DNA of 64,000 nt, taken from the NCBI GenBank assembly GCA_002424605.1, contig DIKQ01000002.1, positions 35,927 to 99,926 of the forward strand, written 5' to 3'. Shown here one piece after another: positions 18,726-26,815 of this stretch (positions within the stretch are counted from its first letter, which is position 1; every line of letters begins with the position of its first letter). The notes under the pieces were generated by a model. The model worked only from the letters and a program-made list of their open reading frames with translations. It was not told the DNA's origin and searched no databases. The position numbers and the translations under genes were made by a program. Origin of the DNA: Cloacimonetes bacterium UBA5614 (lineage in GTDB: Bacteria > Cloacimonadota > Cloacimonadia > Cloacimonadales > Cloacimonadaceae).

Positions 18726-19506
18726 GTACCAGATAAACCGCCGTGAACGGAAATCCCTGGTCTGCATAGGGCTGGATTCCGATTACGCCCATCTGCCCCA
18801 GTGCGTCCGCAAAGACGCCAACCCCATTTATACCTTTAACAAGGCAATCATAGAAGCCACGGCTCCCTTTGCCTGCGCCTACAAGCCCAACCTCGCCTTT
18901 TACCTGGCAATGGGGGTCAAGGGACTGGAAGCGCTCAAACTCACCATAGACGCCATTCCGGAAGACATCCCCGTGATTCTGGACTGCAAAGTTGGCGACA
19001 TCGGAAACACGATGGACGCCTATCTGAAGGGCTTCTTTGAGGAAATGGGCGTGGACGCCATCACGGTAAATCCGCTGATGGGCAAAGACGTAATCAAAAT
19101 GATGGTCAATGACGTGAAAAGTTTTGCCTTTGCGCTGGCTCTGACCTCCAATCCCTCGGCAAAGGACTTCCTGCTCAAAGGCGGGCTCTACCGGGAAATC
19201 GCAGAATGGATAAAGGGCTTTGACGAAAAGCAGGTGGGAGCAGTGGTGGGCGCCACCCAGACCTCGCATCTGGAAGAAATGCGCACCCTACTGCCTTCGC
19301 AGATATTCCTGATACCGGGCATCGGAGCGCAGGGCGGGGATTTGCAGGCAGTGCTGGACAACGCCGTCAGCTCATTTGCCGAGCCCAATATCCTGATAAA
19401 CTCCTCCAGGGGAATCATCTTTAAGGACAGCGGAACTTCCTTTGCAGAAACCGCCGGTAAAGAAGCGGAAAAACTGCGCGACCAAATCAGGCAGGGAATG
19501 GAATAA
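18691..19506 (+). CDS. pyrF: Orotidine 5'-phosphate decarboxylase (type 2)
   Basis: The catalytic motif ILDCKVGDIGNT (Asp-x-Lys-x2-Asp) and the ATQTSHLEEMR / FLIPGIGAQGGD phosphate-binding segments identify a PyrF of the longer type 2 group. The start is ATG 18691 (271 residues). It has GAGGA about 6 nt before it and lies 35 nt inside pyrR, so the two genes are probably translationally coupled. It decarboxylates OMP to UMP. Confidence 0.94.
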   Translation: MARIRSKSFWSKYQINRRERKSLVCIGLDSDYAHLPQCVRKDANPIYTFNKAIIEATAPFACAYKPNLAFYLAMGVKGLEALKLTIDAIPEDIPVILDCKVGDIGNTMDAYLKGFFEEMGVDAITVNPLMGKDVIKMMVNDVKSFAFALALTSNPSAKDFLLKGGLYREIAEWIKGFDEKQVGAVVGATQTSHLEEMRTLLPSQIFLIPGIGAQGGDLQAVLDNAVSSFAEPNILINSSRGIIFKDSGTSFAETAGKEAEKLRDQIRQGME

Positions 19507-19983
19507 TCAGGTAAGGCGGGTCATCGCACCGCTTACACGGTCATAGCGAATCATCTCCACCCCCGCCTCGCGGAACATCTGTTCTGCCAGGGTATCGGGA
19601 TAGGTATCCGCAATATAGACCGTCTTAATCTCCGCATTGATAATCAGTTTGGCGCAGATACTGCAGGGCTGGTTTGTGCAATAGAGCACGGCATTGCGGG
19701 TGGTGGCGCCGTTGATGGAGCACTGGATGATGGCATTCTGCTCGGCATGAACTCCCCGGCAGAGCTCGTGCTTTTCTCCGGCGGGGACATTCAGCTTCTC
19801 ACGCAGGCAACCGGTCTGGCTGCAATGGGAAATGTTTTTGGGACTGCCGTTGTAGCCGGTTGAAAGAATCTGGTTGTCACGCACCAATACAGCGCCCACG
19901 TGCCGCCTGAGACAGGTGCTCCGCTGGGACGCCAGATAAGCCATTTCCATAAAATACTTTTGCCAGGTGGGTCTGTCGTTCAT
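19507..19983 (-). CDS. dCMP deaminase (ComEB-like)
   Basis: The 158-residue zinc-dependent cytidine/deoxycytidylate deaminase has zinc ligands and catalytic Glu in HAEQNAI (H79, E81) and PCSIC (C107, C110). It also has the CLRRHVGAVLVRDN opening and the conserved GYNGSPKNISHC substrate loop. It converts dCMP to dUMP for thymidylate synthesis. It is convergent with pyrF and divergent from aroA. Confidence 0.92.
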   Translation of the reverse strand: MNDRPTWQKYFMEMAYLASQRSTCLRRHVGAVLVRDNQILSTGYNGSPKNISHCSQTGCLREKLNVPAGEKHELCRGVHAEQNAIIQCSINGATTRNAVLYCTNQPCSICAKLIINAEIKTVYIADTYPDTLAEQMFREAGVEMIRYDRVSGAMTRLT

Positions 19984-20018
19984 AACGCATCCTTCTGAGA
20001 AATAAATCTGAAATCAAT

Positions 20019-20046
20019 TTGACAGATATTTCGCAGGTGATATGTT
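20019..20046 (+). promoter_or_regulatory. Candidate sigma70 promoter of aroA
   Basis: TTGACA, a 16-bp spacer, then TATGTT. The same arrangement (TTGACA-N16-TATGTT) occurs at 57102. It lies in the divergent dCMP deaminase/aroA gap. The -10 match is only fair. Confidence 0.4.
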
Positions 20047-20080
20047 GTCAAGACAAGAAGAAAAGGAAAACGGGAGCGAA

Positions 20081-21343
20081 ATGAAACACCTTCCATACCA
20101 GGGATTTGTCCGGCTGGCCGGCTCCAAATCGGTCATTCAGCGCTACCTGCTGATGGCGACATTTAACCGTTTTGAGACAATCCTGAAACCCGGCTCGCTC
20201 TGTGACGACGTGAGGGAAATGGCATCCGCAGCCAGGAAAAACGGAGTCAAAATCAGTATCTCGGCAGAGCGGATAGTCATCAATTCCCAGCAAATCCTCC
20301 CCAAAAAAGATACGGAGGTAAAGTTCAGCGCTTCGGCTACCGCCCTGCGTTTCTGGCTGGCGAGAGCTGTGTATAGCCGGGGAAAATCCGTCATCCTGAT
20401 ATCGGAAGCGCTGGCAAACCGTCCCCTCAAACCCTTTCTGGACAGGATGGAAACCCTGGGCTGTAAAATCATCCGGACGCAAAGCGAGGACCCGAAGTTT
20501 CCCCACCGGCTGGAAATCACTCCGCCCAGGACAGTTCCCGACAGCATTGAAACCGACGCCAAAGTAAGCAGTCAGTTCATCTCCGGACTGATGCTCAGCG
20601 CCGGCGCCACCGGAAGGTTTTTGCACCTCAATTTCCGCAGTAATCCGGTTTCCTATGACTTTCTTGTCCTGACGGAATACACCCTGAACTCCTGCAACGT
20701 CTATACCTGCATCAGTAAAAAGGAGTGCCTGGTCAAGGGCAGTGACTTCGCTGTCAGCCCTGTGGTAAAAGTAGAGCCCGAGCTCTCGGCAGGGGCTTTT
20801 CTGATGGCTCTGGGGGCTTTTTCGGAGAAGGGGGCCGGCTTTTATGACCCGGTGAGGACCTATTTCCAGCCGGACTGGGAGATAGGCCCCATCCTGCGCA
20901 GTATGAAAGCGAAAGTAATGAACAGGCAAAACGTCTGGGGCGTGAAATATGCTCCGCTTACAGGCACGGAATATGAGATGGACAGCTTTCCGGATTTGGT
21001 TCCGCTGGTGGCTGTCCTGGCTTTGTTTGCCTCCACTCCCACCACCCTGAAAAACATCAGCCGGCTCAAATATAAGGAATCGGACAGGATAAAGGGCATC
21101 CTCACCGCCTTTGAGGAAATCGGGGCACGGTATCTTTACAGCGGTAAGACGCTGGTCATCTTTCCCTATGACGAAACGCCTCCGGAAGTGACTCTGGACA
21201 CTCAGAACGACCACCGCCTGGTGATGGCTTTCCTGCTTTTGCACCTGCATTTTCCCCAGGTGGAGCTCTCCGAAACAAAATCCGTCCGCAAGTCCTATCC
21301 CGGCTTCTTTGAAATGCTCAGAAGCATCCGGATTGACCGGTAA
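20081..21343 (+). CDS. aroA: 3-phosphoshikimate 1-carboxyvinyltransferase (EPSP synthase)
   Basis: EPSP synthase features appear in order: GSKSVIQR (substrate Lys/Ser/Arg), SASATALRFWLA (PEP loop), SSQFISGLML, SFPDLVPLVAVLALFA (catalytic Asp), KESDRIKGI and NDHRLVMAF. The family is clear although the loops are divergent (SASATALRFW in place of the usual GNAGTxxR). The ATG at 20081 follows GGGAG and lies downstream of the candidate promoter. An in-frame ATG at 20042 would overlap the -10. No other shikimate gene lies in the window. Confidence 0.9.
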   Translation: MKHLPYQGFVRLAGSKSVIQRYLLMATFNRFETILKPGSLCDDVREMASAARKNGVKISISAERIVINSQQILPKKDTEVKFSASATALRFWLARAVYSRGKSVILISEALANRPLKPFLDRMETLGCKIIRTQSEDPKFPHRLEITPPRTVPDSIETDAKVSSQFISGLMLSAGATGRFLHLNFRSNPVSYDFLVLTEYTLNSCNVYTCISKKECLVKGSDFAVSPVVKVEPELSAGAFLMALGAFSEKGAGFYDPVRTYFQPDWEIGPILRSMKAKVMNRQNVWGVKYAPLTGTEYEMDSFPDLVPLVAVLALFASTPTTLKNISRLKYKESDRIKGILTAFEEIGARYLYSGKTLVIFPYDETPPEVTLDTQNDHRLVMAFLLLHLHFPQVELSETKSVRKSYPGFFEMLRSIRIDR

Positions 21344-21445
21344 CGCCAAAGCACTGCTGACCGTAAACAACCGTTTTCCTGTTGACAAAAATGAACTGAA
21401 AGGGCAGGTTGCGTTTATTGAAAAAATAATCAACTGGAGGACTCC

Positions 21446-22525
21446 ATGACCTATCGCGTTTTAGCAATCAATCCCGGTTCAACCTCTACCAAGATAGCGG
21501 TTTATGACGAACTGACCCCTGTCTTTGAAAAGACCCTGCGTCACGACCCGGCGGAACTGGACAACTATGGCGGCATCATTGAGCAGTATGATTTCCGCAA
21601 GCAACTGGTGATGGAAGCGATGAAAGAAAACAGCGTCGCTCCCGAAACCCTGCACGCAGTGGTGGGCAGAGGCGGACTGGTGCGTCCCGTCAGCGGTGGA
21701 ACCTGGAAGATTTGCGACAATATGCTGCGTGACCTCAAAGACCCGTCCCTGTGGGGCAGAATCCACGCTTCCAACCTGGGCGCCTTCATAGCCGACGCCA
21801 TCTCCAAAGAGCTGGGCATCCCCGGCTTCATCGTTGACCCCGTGGTGGTGGATGAGTTTGACGACATTGCCCGCATTTCCGGCATTCCGGAGATTGAACG
21901 CAAATCCCTGCTCCACGCGCTGAACATCCGCTACATCGCCAGACTGATGGCAACGGAACTGAACAAGGACTTCAATACCATCAACCTGATTGGCGTGCAC
22001 ATGGGCGGAGGCATCTCCGTGGCAGCCATCAAGCAGGGCAGGATTGTGGATGTGAACAATGCCTTGCTCGGCATGGGACCCTTCTCTCCGCAAAGAGCCG
22101 GGGCACTGCCCATCGGAGACCTGCTGGAGCTTGCCTTCTCAGGAAAATATACTCACAAGGAACTGGTCAACCGCCTTACCAAGACCGGCGGATATGTCGC
22201 TTACCTGGGCACGGACAGCGGTATTGAAGTGGAAAACAGGATTGAAGCGGGGGACAAGTTTGCCGAGAAAATCCAGAAAGCCATGTGCTATCAGGTAGCC
22301 AAGGAAATCGGCGCTTGCGCCACAGTCTTGGAAGGCAAGGTGGACGCCATCTTCATGTCCGGCGGACTGGTCTATAACCCCGTTATCGTGAACGAAATCA
22401 AATCCCGCACCAGCTTTATCGCCCCCTTCCACATCTATCCCGGCGAAAAGGAAATGGAAGCCCTCAGCCAGGGCGGAATCCGTGTCCTCAAAGGCCTGGA
22501 GCCGGCACAGGATTATCCCTATTAA
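21446..22525 (+). CDS. buk: Butyrate kinase
   Basis: The 359-residue acetokinase-family enzyme starts with VLAINPGSTSTKIAVYDE, the phosphate-binding opening. It has NLIGVHMGGGISVAAIKQGRIVDVNNALLGMGPFSPQRAGALP in fragments typical of Buk rather than AckA, and FMSGGLVYNP near the end. It forms ATP from butyryl phosphate (or branched acyl phosphates) at the end of amino-acid or carbohydrate fermentation. A strong terminator follows. Confidence 0.94.
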   Translation: MTYRVLAINPGSTSTKIAVYDELTPVFEKTLRHDPAELDNYGGIIEQYDFRKQLVMEAMKENSVAPETLHAVVGRGGLVRPVSGGTWKICDNMLRDLKDPSLWGRIHASNLGAFIADAISKELGIPGFIVDPVVVDEFDDIARISGIPEIERKSLLHALNIRYIARLMATELNKDFNTINLIGVHMGGGISVAAIKQGRIVDVNNALLGMGPFSPQRAGALPIGDLLELAFSGKYTHKELVNRLTKTGGYVAYLGTDSGIEVENRIEAGDKFAEKIQKAMCYQVAKEIGACATVLEGKVDAIFMSGGLVYNPVIVNEIKSRTSFIAPFHIYPGEKEMEALSQGGIRVLKGLEPAQDYPY

Positions 22526-22548
22526 ATAACTTCATACAAAGTATCAAG

Positions 22549-22583
22549 GCTGAATCTGATTTACCGGGTTCAGCTTTTTTTTT
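22549..22583 (+). terminator. Rho-independent terminator of buk
   Basis: GCTGAATC pairs with GGTTCAGC (two positions G-U or equivalent), followed by nine T. It begins 23 bp after the buk stop. Confidence 0.88.
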
Positions 22584-22593
22584 GCCTGCTTGC

Positions 22594-22670
22594 CACGTGG
22601 GGTCCTCCTGGGGACCACGTGGGGTAAGCCCAGGTGGATGTCAGGTGGATGGCGGGTCCGGATTAGGCGG
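22594..22670. repeat. 11-bp-unit tandem block C
   Basis: Seven 11-bp units lie end to end: CACGTGGGGTC / CTCCTGGGGAC / CACGTGGGGTA / AGCCCAGGTGG / ATGTCAGGTGG / ATGGCGGGTCC / GGATTAGGCGG. The CCACGTGG in units 1 and 3 is itself a palindrome, so hairpins can still form although most units run the same way. The block follows the buk terminator and ends about 30 bp before the DnaA-box cluster. Confidence 0.75.
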
Positions 22671-22678
22671 GAAAAGGG

Positions 22679-22807
22679 TTATAAACACAGAAAGGCAGTT
22701 GTGTGCATAACATGTGGATAACTTTGGATAAAATCAGGGGGATGGGCTTAAACCCTTTATGGAAAGTGATTTAGAAAAAGCGTCTTATCCACCGCTTTTG
22801 TGCATAA
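22679..22807. other. DnaA-box cluster (candidate oriC or DnaA-binding locus)
   Basis: Three exact matches to TTATNCACA lie on the minus strand: 22702-22710 (TGTGCATAA), 22713-22721 (TGTGGATAA, the perfect E. coli R1-type box) and 22799-22807 (TGTGCATAA). Two further sites have one mismatch: 22723-22731 (TTTGGATAA) and 22785-22793 (TTATCCACC). The first three boxes are in the same orientation and phased 11 and 10 bp apart. All lie in a 402-bp gap without genes. Gene orientation does not switch here, so an origin is not established. Confidence 0.55.
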
Positions 22808-22927
22808 CTTCCCAACTACTGCAAAAACAGGCACCTACGATTTCCCTGAATGTCAGCTCAGACAGAGGTGTCTTTCCTTGACAGGTTTGCACTGTAATTA
22901 TCTTGGTAACCTGATAATTTTAATGGA

Positions 22928-23233
22928 ATGAAAATGAAAAAGAAAGAACCGAGAGACATCGCTTTTTACTTTGATTTGCTCCAGCAGTATGACTGGGACG
23001 ATATCTTCTATACGTCCACTTTCACGCTGAAAAAGGACGATACTGGGAATATCATCCTCTATCCTGATGAGAAGTTTATCAATAAGAAAAGCTGTGTCTA
23101 TAGCCACAACACCGTCATCTTTGAAGGCGAAATGCCTGAAATGATGCTGATTGCAGTTCAGCCGGGCCTTCGTCCGATGCACCTGAACGATATCCTGCAA
23201 CTCAGGATTGAGATTATGAATGATGAATTCTGA
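22928..23233 (+). CDS. Hypothetical 101-residue protein
   Basis: A small, acidic, soluble protein (KEPRDIAFYFDLLQQYDWDDIFY...) without a signal peptide, membrane segment or motif that I recognise. There is no clear Shine-Dalgarno before the ATG at 22928, and an ATG two codons later is equally possible. It overlaps the next gene by 14 nt, which together with the intact frame supports it being real and cotranslated with the RNA methyltransferase. Confidence 0.6.
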   Translation: MKMKKKEPRDIAFYFDLLQQYDWDDIFYTSTFTLKKDDTGNIILYPDEKFINKKSCVYSHNTVIFEGEMPEMMLIAVQPGLRPMHLNDILQLRIEIMNDEF

Positions 23234-23990
23234 GCAGGCTACGTTTCCGCAACTGAGCAAAAACCATCTGGCAGAGCTGAAAAAGCTTCACCAGAAAAAG
23301 TTCCGCCATCTGGAAGGCAGGACTTTGGCAGAAGGGATGAACCTGATAGAACAGCTTCATGCCAACGGGATAAATCCCCTGCAACTGATTACGGACCAGC
23401 CGGAGATGGTGCAAAAGCTGTTCAGGACCTACAGGTGTGAAGTGTTGCTTGCCAAACCGCATGAGATCGGGCAACTGGCGGAAACGGAGACACCCCAGCC
23501 GTTGATTGGCGTTTATTTTATACCTGAACACGTGATTAAGCAATATGACACCGCCCTGTATCTGGACGGCATCCGTGACCCCGGCAACCTGGGAACGGTA
23601 TTCCGCACAGCGTCCGCCTTTGGCATAGATGCGATATTCCTTTCAGCGGACTGTTGCGAAGTCTGGTCGCCCAAGGTCATCAGGGCTTCGCTGGGAAGCG
23701 TATTCTGGCTTCCTTCCATCACGGCGGACAGCGCTTGGCTTAAGGAACAGAAAGCCGAAAAAGCCGGTCTGGTGATGGATGGCTCCATCCTCCTGAAAGA
23801 TTTTGTTCCGGATAAAACCCTGCCTCTCATACTGGTCATAGGTTCTGAAGGCAGTGGTATCAGCACTGAGATTGCGGAACTTTTGACCGTCACACTCAGC
23901 ATCCCCATCTCTGACAGGATGGAATCCCTAAACGCCTCTGTAGCGGCTGCCATCGCCATGTATGAGACCTGTGTCAGGAAATCTGGTTGA
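23220..23990 (+). CDS. SpoU/TrmH-family RNA 2'-O-methyltransferase
   Basis: The C-terminal SPOUT domain carries the three family motifs: DGIRDPGNLGTVFRTASAFG, LILVIGSEGSGIS and ISDRMESLNASVAAAIAMYE. The N-terminal 100 residues fit the substrate-binding domain of RlmB/TsnR-like enzymes (HQKKFRHLEGRTLAEGMNLIEQL). It probably methylates a ribose in 23S rRNA; the position cannot be told. Its start overlaps the upstream small gene. Confidence 0.9.
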   Translation: MMNSEQATFPQLSKNHLAELKKLHQKKFRHLEGRTLAEGMNLIEQLHANGINPLQLITDQPEMVQKLFRTYRCEVLLAKPHEIGQLAETETPQPLIGVYFIPEHVIKQYDTALYLDGIRDPGNLGTVFRTASAFGIDAIFLSADCCEVWSPKVIRASLGSVFWLPSITADSAWLKEQKAEKAGLVMDGSILLKDFVPDKTLPLILVIGSEGSGISTEIAELLTVTLSIPISDRMESLNASVAAAIAMYETCVRKSG

Positions 23991-24054
23991 CATGAGAAGC
24001 GCATCCGGAAAGTTATATCATTCGCTGAATCAGAAGCGGGAAGAAGGAGATAAT

Positions 24055-24615
24055 GTGAACATCAACATACAGAACACCGGCTGGATAGAAGTCATTTGCG
24101 GAAGTATGTTCAGCGGTAAGACCGAGGAACTTATCAAACGCATCCGCAGAGCGGAATATGCCCGCCAGAAAATCATGGTCTTCAAGCCGATAATCGACAA
24201 CAGGTATGACCATGAGAACATTGTATCCCATTCCCAGATGCAGGCGCCGTCCATTCCCATCAGTGAAGCCAGCGAGATTTATGAGCACCTGACGGAGGAT
24301 GTCCAGATTGTAGCGGTTGACGAGGCGCAATTCTTTGACGAATCGCTGATAGGCATCTGCAACGACCTAGCAGACCGCGGAATCAGGGTGATTGTGGCAG
24401 GGCTGGACCAGGATTACAAAGGCAATCCCTTTGGCTGTATGCCCCAGTTGCTTGCCATTGCGGAATACGTGACCAAAAACCTGGCAATCTGTCTCAAATG
24501 CGGTAATCCCGCCAATAGGACGCAGAGAACCATCCACAGCAGTGAGCAGATTCTGGTGGGTTCCACCGATTCCTATGAAGCGCGGTGCCGTAACTGTCAC
24601 GAGGTATTGGACTGA
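24055..24615 (+). CDS. tdk: Thymidine kinase
   Basis: A type II thymidine kinase of 186 residues from GTG 24055, which has GAAGGAGA just upstream and yields the usual N-terminus (NINIQNTGWIEVICGSMFSGKTEE). Longer in-frame starts add non-homologous sequence. Walker A is GSMFSGKT, and the catalytic Glu/DEAQFFDE segment and lasso region are present. The zinc ligands CLKCG and CRNCHE are also present. It phosphorylates thymidine for salvage and overlaps yggT by one base. Confidence 0.95.
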   Translation: MNINIQNTGWIEVICGSMFSGKTEELIKRIRRAEYARQKIMVFKPIIDNRYDHENIVSHSQMQAPSIPISEASEIYEHLTEDVQIVAVDEAQFFDESLIGICNDLADRGIRVIVAGLDQDYKGNPFGCMPQLLAIAEYVTKNLAICLKCGNPANRTQRTIHSSEQILVGSTDSYEARCRNCHEVLD

Positions 24616-24905
24616 TGGCAGGCGAAGAGAGCTTCGGGCACTTCATCATCTGGCTGTTGGAACTGCTGATAAACGGCTATGTGATTCTCATCATTATCCG
24701 CGCGCTGATGTCATGGTTTGCGCCCAATCCTTATAACCGTTTTTATCTTCTGCTGATGCAGGTGACCGAACCCGTTCTGGCACCGCTGAGACGCATCATA
24801 CCAATGTCCGGGATAGACTTTTCGCCGATTATAGCCATATTATTGATAAACATAGTATTGAAACGGATTCTGCTGGGTCTGTTAAAATCTCTTTTTCTGT
24901 ATTAG
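24615..24905 (+). CDS. YggT-family membrane protein
   Basis: A 96-residue protein with two membrane segments flanking the conserved SWFAPNPYNRFYLLLMQVTEPVLAPLRRIIP stretch of the YGGT/CCB3 family. The family is linked to cell-division-site proteins in several bacteria, and here a DivIVA-like gene follows 8 bp downstream, matching the Gram-positive ylmG-divIVA order. Start and stop overlap as TGATG with tdk. Confidence 0.88.
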   Translation: MAGEESFGHFIIWLLELLINGYVILIIIRALMSWFAPNPYNRFYLLLMQVTEPVLAPLRRIIPMSGIDFSPIIAILLINIVLKRILLGLLKSLFLY

Positions 24906-24913
24906 GAGGAAGT

Positions 24914-25495
24914 ATGCCTTTGAATCCCATCGATATCAGGCATCAGGAATTTACGACCGTTATCAGCGGTTACAAAAAGAAAGAAGTCAAGGCGTTCCTG
25001 GAAGAGATTGCCAGGGAAGTTGAAGAGCTGAATAAACTGCAGGAGCGGGAAATCCGCCGCCAGATGCAGATGCAGCAGGAAGTGAAGCAGGAAGCTGTTC
25101 ATGCCTCGCAGGCAGTGGAAGACCTGAAAAGACGTGAGGAGCTCATCAGCCGTACCCTGGTTTTTGCGGAAAAAACCAAGGCGGATATCATCGCCAACGC
25201 CCGCAAGGAAGGGGAAAACATCATCCAGGAAGCCGAGATAAAAGCCAAGCGCGCCATCCAGGAAGCCAAGCAGTATTTGAGCGTTTTGGAACACCAGTAT
25301 CTGCATCTCAAGGAACAGAAAAGGCAATTCCTCATCCAGTTCAGGGTGGAGCTCCAGACCTTTATGGACCGCATCGGCAAAGACCCTCTCCTGACCAGGG
25401 AGAGTGAAAATCTTTTGGACAAAGAGTTTAACCAGATAAAAGAAGAAATCGTCCCCAAAGTGGAAAACCAGGCGGATAACGGAGCAGTTAACTGA
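24914..25495 (+). CDS. DivIVA-domain coiled-coil protein
   Basis: The N-terminus (LNPIDIRHQEFTTVISGYKKKEVKAFLEEIARE) matches the DivIVA membrane-curvature-binding domain. It is followed by about 140 residues of predicted coiled coil rich in Glu, Lys and Gln. It probably recruits division or polarity factors to the membrane. AGGAGG precedes the start. It overlaps the PNP gene by one base. Confidence 0.87.
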   Translation: MPLNPIDIRHQEFTTVISGYKKKEVKAFLEEIAREVEELNKLQEREIRRQMQMQQEVKQEAVHASQAVEDLKRREELISRTLVFAEKTKADIIANARKEGENIIQEAEIKAKRAIQEAKQYLSVLEHQYLHLKEQKRQFLIQFRVELQTFMDRIGKDPLLTRESENLLDKEFNQIKEEIVPKVENQADNGAVN

Positions 25496-26301
25496 TGGAT
25501 TACAGAGCGACGGCTGAGTGGCTCAGGGCAAAGTTTCCCGAAACCCCTGTCGCCGGAATCATTCTGGGAACGGGCCTATCGCCTCTTGCCGAAATGATTG
25601 CAGACAGCATAGCCCTTGAATACACTCAGATACCGGGTTTTGTGAAGAGTACCGCTCCCTCGCATGCCGGCAGATTGCTCTTTGGCTATCTGGGCGGAAA
25701 ACCGGTGCTGTGCCTGCAGGGACGCTTTCACTTTTACGAGGGCTACTCCATGGAACAGGTGGTTTTCCCGGTCAGGGTATTGGCGGCATTGGGCGTAAAA
25801 AACCTGATTGTGACCAACGCTTCCGGAAGCCTGAGAGAGGATTTTGCCCCCGGTGACATCATAGTCCTGACCGACCATATAAACTTTATGGGCACCAATC
25901 CGCTGATTGGCAGAAACGACGATGAACTGGGCGAGAGATTCCCCTCTATGAACCTGCCCTATTCACCTGCCATACACGCAAAGGTGAAGGCAATCGCCGC
26001 AGAACAGCACATCCCGCTCAAATGGGGTGTTTACATTTCTGTAACAGGGCCTTCGCTGGAAACCAAGGCGGAATGCGCTATGTTTGCGGGATTGGGAGCT
26101 GATTTGGTGGGGATGTCCACCGTTCCGGAAGTGATAACGGCTCGTCACGCAGGGCTGGAAGTATTGGGGATTTCCATAGTAACGAATTATAGCAACCTGT
26201 TTCACAGCCAGGCCCATTCGCAGGAAGAAATCAGGCAGAACGCAGGCATTGCGACTGCATATCTGCAGACCCTGATCACTGAACTTGTTAAAGTGATTTA
26301 G
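25495..26301 (+). CDS. Purine nucleoside phosphorylase
   Basis: The 268-residue trimeric PNP (PNP/MTAP family type) has IILGTGLSPLAEMI (phosphate site), VKSTAPSHAGRLLFGYLGGKPVLCLQGRFHFYEGYS, LIVTNASGSL and VGMSTVPEVITARHAGLEVLGISIVTNYS. It splits purine nucleosides with phosphate for salvage, next to thymidine kinase, so the cluster is partly nucleoside salvage. Confidence 0.94.
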   Translation: MDYRATAEWLRAKFPETPVAGIILGTGLSPLAEMIADSIALEYTQIPGFVKSTAPSHAGRLLFGYLGGKPVLCLQGRFHFYEGYSMEQVVFPVRVLAALGVKNLIVTNASGSLREDFAPGDIIVLTDHINFMGTNPLIGRNDDELGERFPSMNLPYSPAIHAKVKAIAAEQHIPLKWGVYISVTGPSLETKAECAMFAGLGADLVGMSTVPEVITARHAGLEVLGISIVTNYSNLFHSQAHSQEEIRQNAGIATAYLQTLITELVKVI

Positions 26302-26314
26302 CGGGTTATTTTGT

Positions 26315-26334
26315 AAAGCGTCCATGCGCTTTTT
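26315..26334 (+). terminator. Weak rho-independent terminator after the PNP gene
   Basis: AAAGCG pairs with CGCTTT around a 6-nt loop and is followed by TT (TTTTT when the stem end is counted). A TTGACA hexamer begins 4 bp later. Confidence 0.5.
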
Positions 26335-26416
26335 ACATTGACAGATTAAAGATAGAATAAAATAAGTAAATCTTTACGGATACCTTAGATTGGAATGATT
26401 TCACGGGGAGTTAGAA

Positions 26417-26815
26417 ATGGCAGTAAAACCCTTGTCAGCAGTGAAGCTGAAACACTTTGAAGCATTGATACTGAAAGAGCTGAACGAAAGCAGAAGTTAT
26501 ATTGATAAAGCTAATCAGGACCAGAGTATCGGAGCCAGGGAAAGCTCCGGGGATTTATCCTCCTACGCTTTTCACCAGGCAGACCAGGGCAGCGATACCA
26601 ACCTGATGGAACAGAACGTAATGCTGATGGAGCAGGAAAGGGAAAAAGTCCGCCTGCTCAACGACGCCCTCAAAAAGATAGCAGAAGGGCTGTTCGGCAA
26701 ATGTGAGATTTGCGGTGATAACATTGCGGAGACACGGCTGGAAGTGATTCCCTACGCCAGGTATTGTATGGACTGCAAAACCAAGGAAGAAGACAAGAAG
26801 AGACGCAGAAAATAA
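26417..26815 (+). CDS. DksA/TraR-family zinc-finger protein
   Basis: 132 residues: an N-terminal coiled-coil hairpin and the C4 zinc finger CEICGDNIAETRLEVIPYARYCMDC. The coiled-coil tip region reads DLSSYAFHQADQGSD, close to the DxxDxA tip that DksA inserts into the RNA polymerase secondary channel. It may modulate transcription with ppGpp. It overlaps lspA by one base, an arrangement seen in other phyla. Confidence 0.9.
   Translation: MAVKPLSAVKLKHFEALILKELNESRSYIDKANQDQSIGARESSGDLSSYAFHQADQGSDTNLMEQNVMLMEQEREKVRLLNDALKKIAEGLFGKCEICGDNIAETRLEVIPYARYCMDCKTKEEDKKRRRK

Noticed and set aside
20048..21433. 461-codon open frame antisense to aroA
   Set aside because: Exactly covers aroA, whose motifs are clear; the antisense product has no signal, domain or ribosome-binding site.
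23962..24054. N-terminal extension of thymidine kinase
   Set aside because: The extra 31 residues are not homologous, and GTG 24055 has a strong ribosome-binding site.
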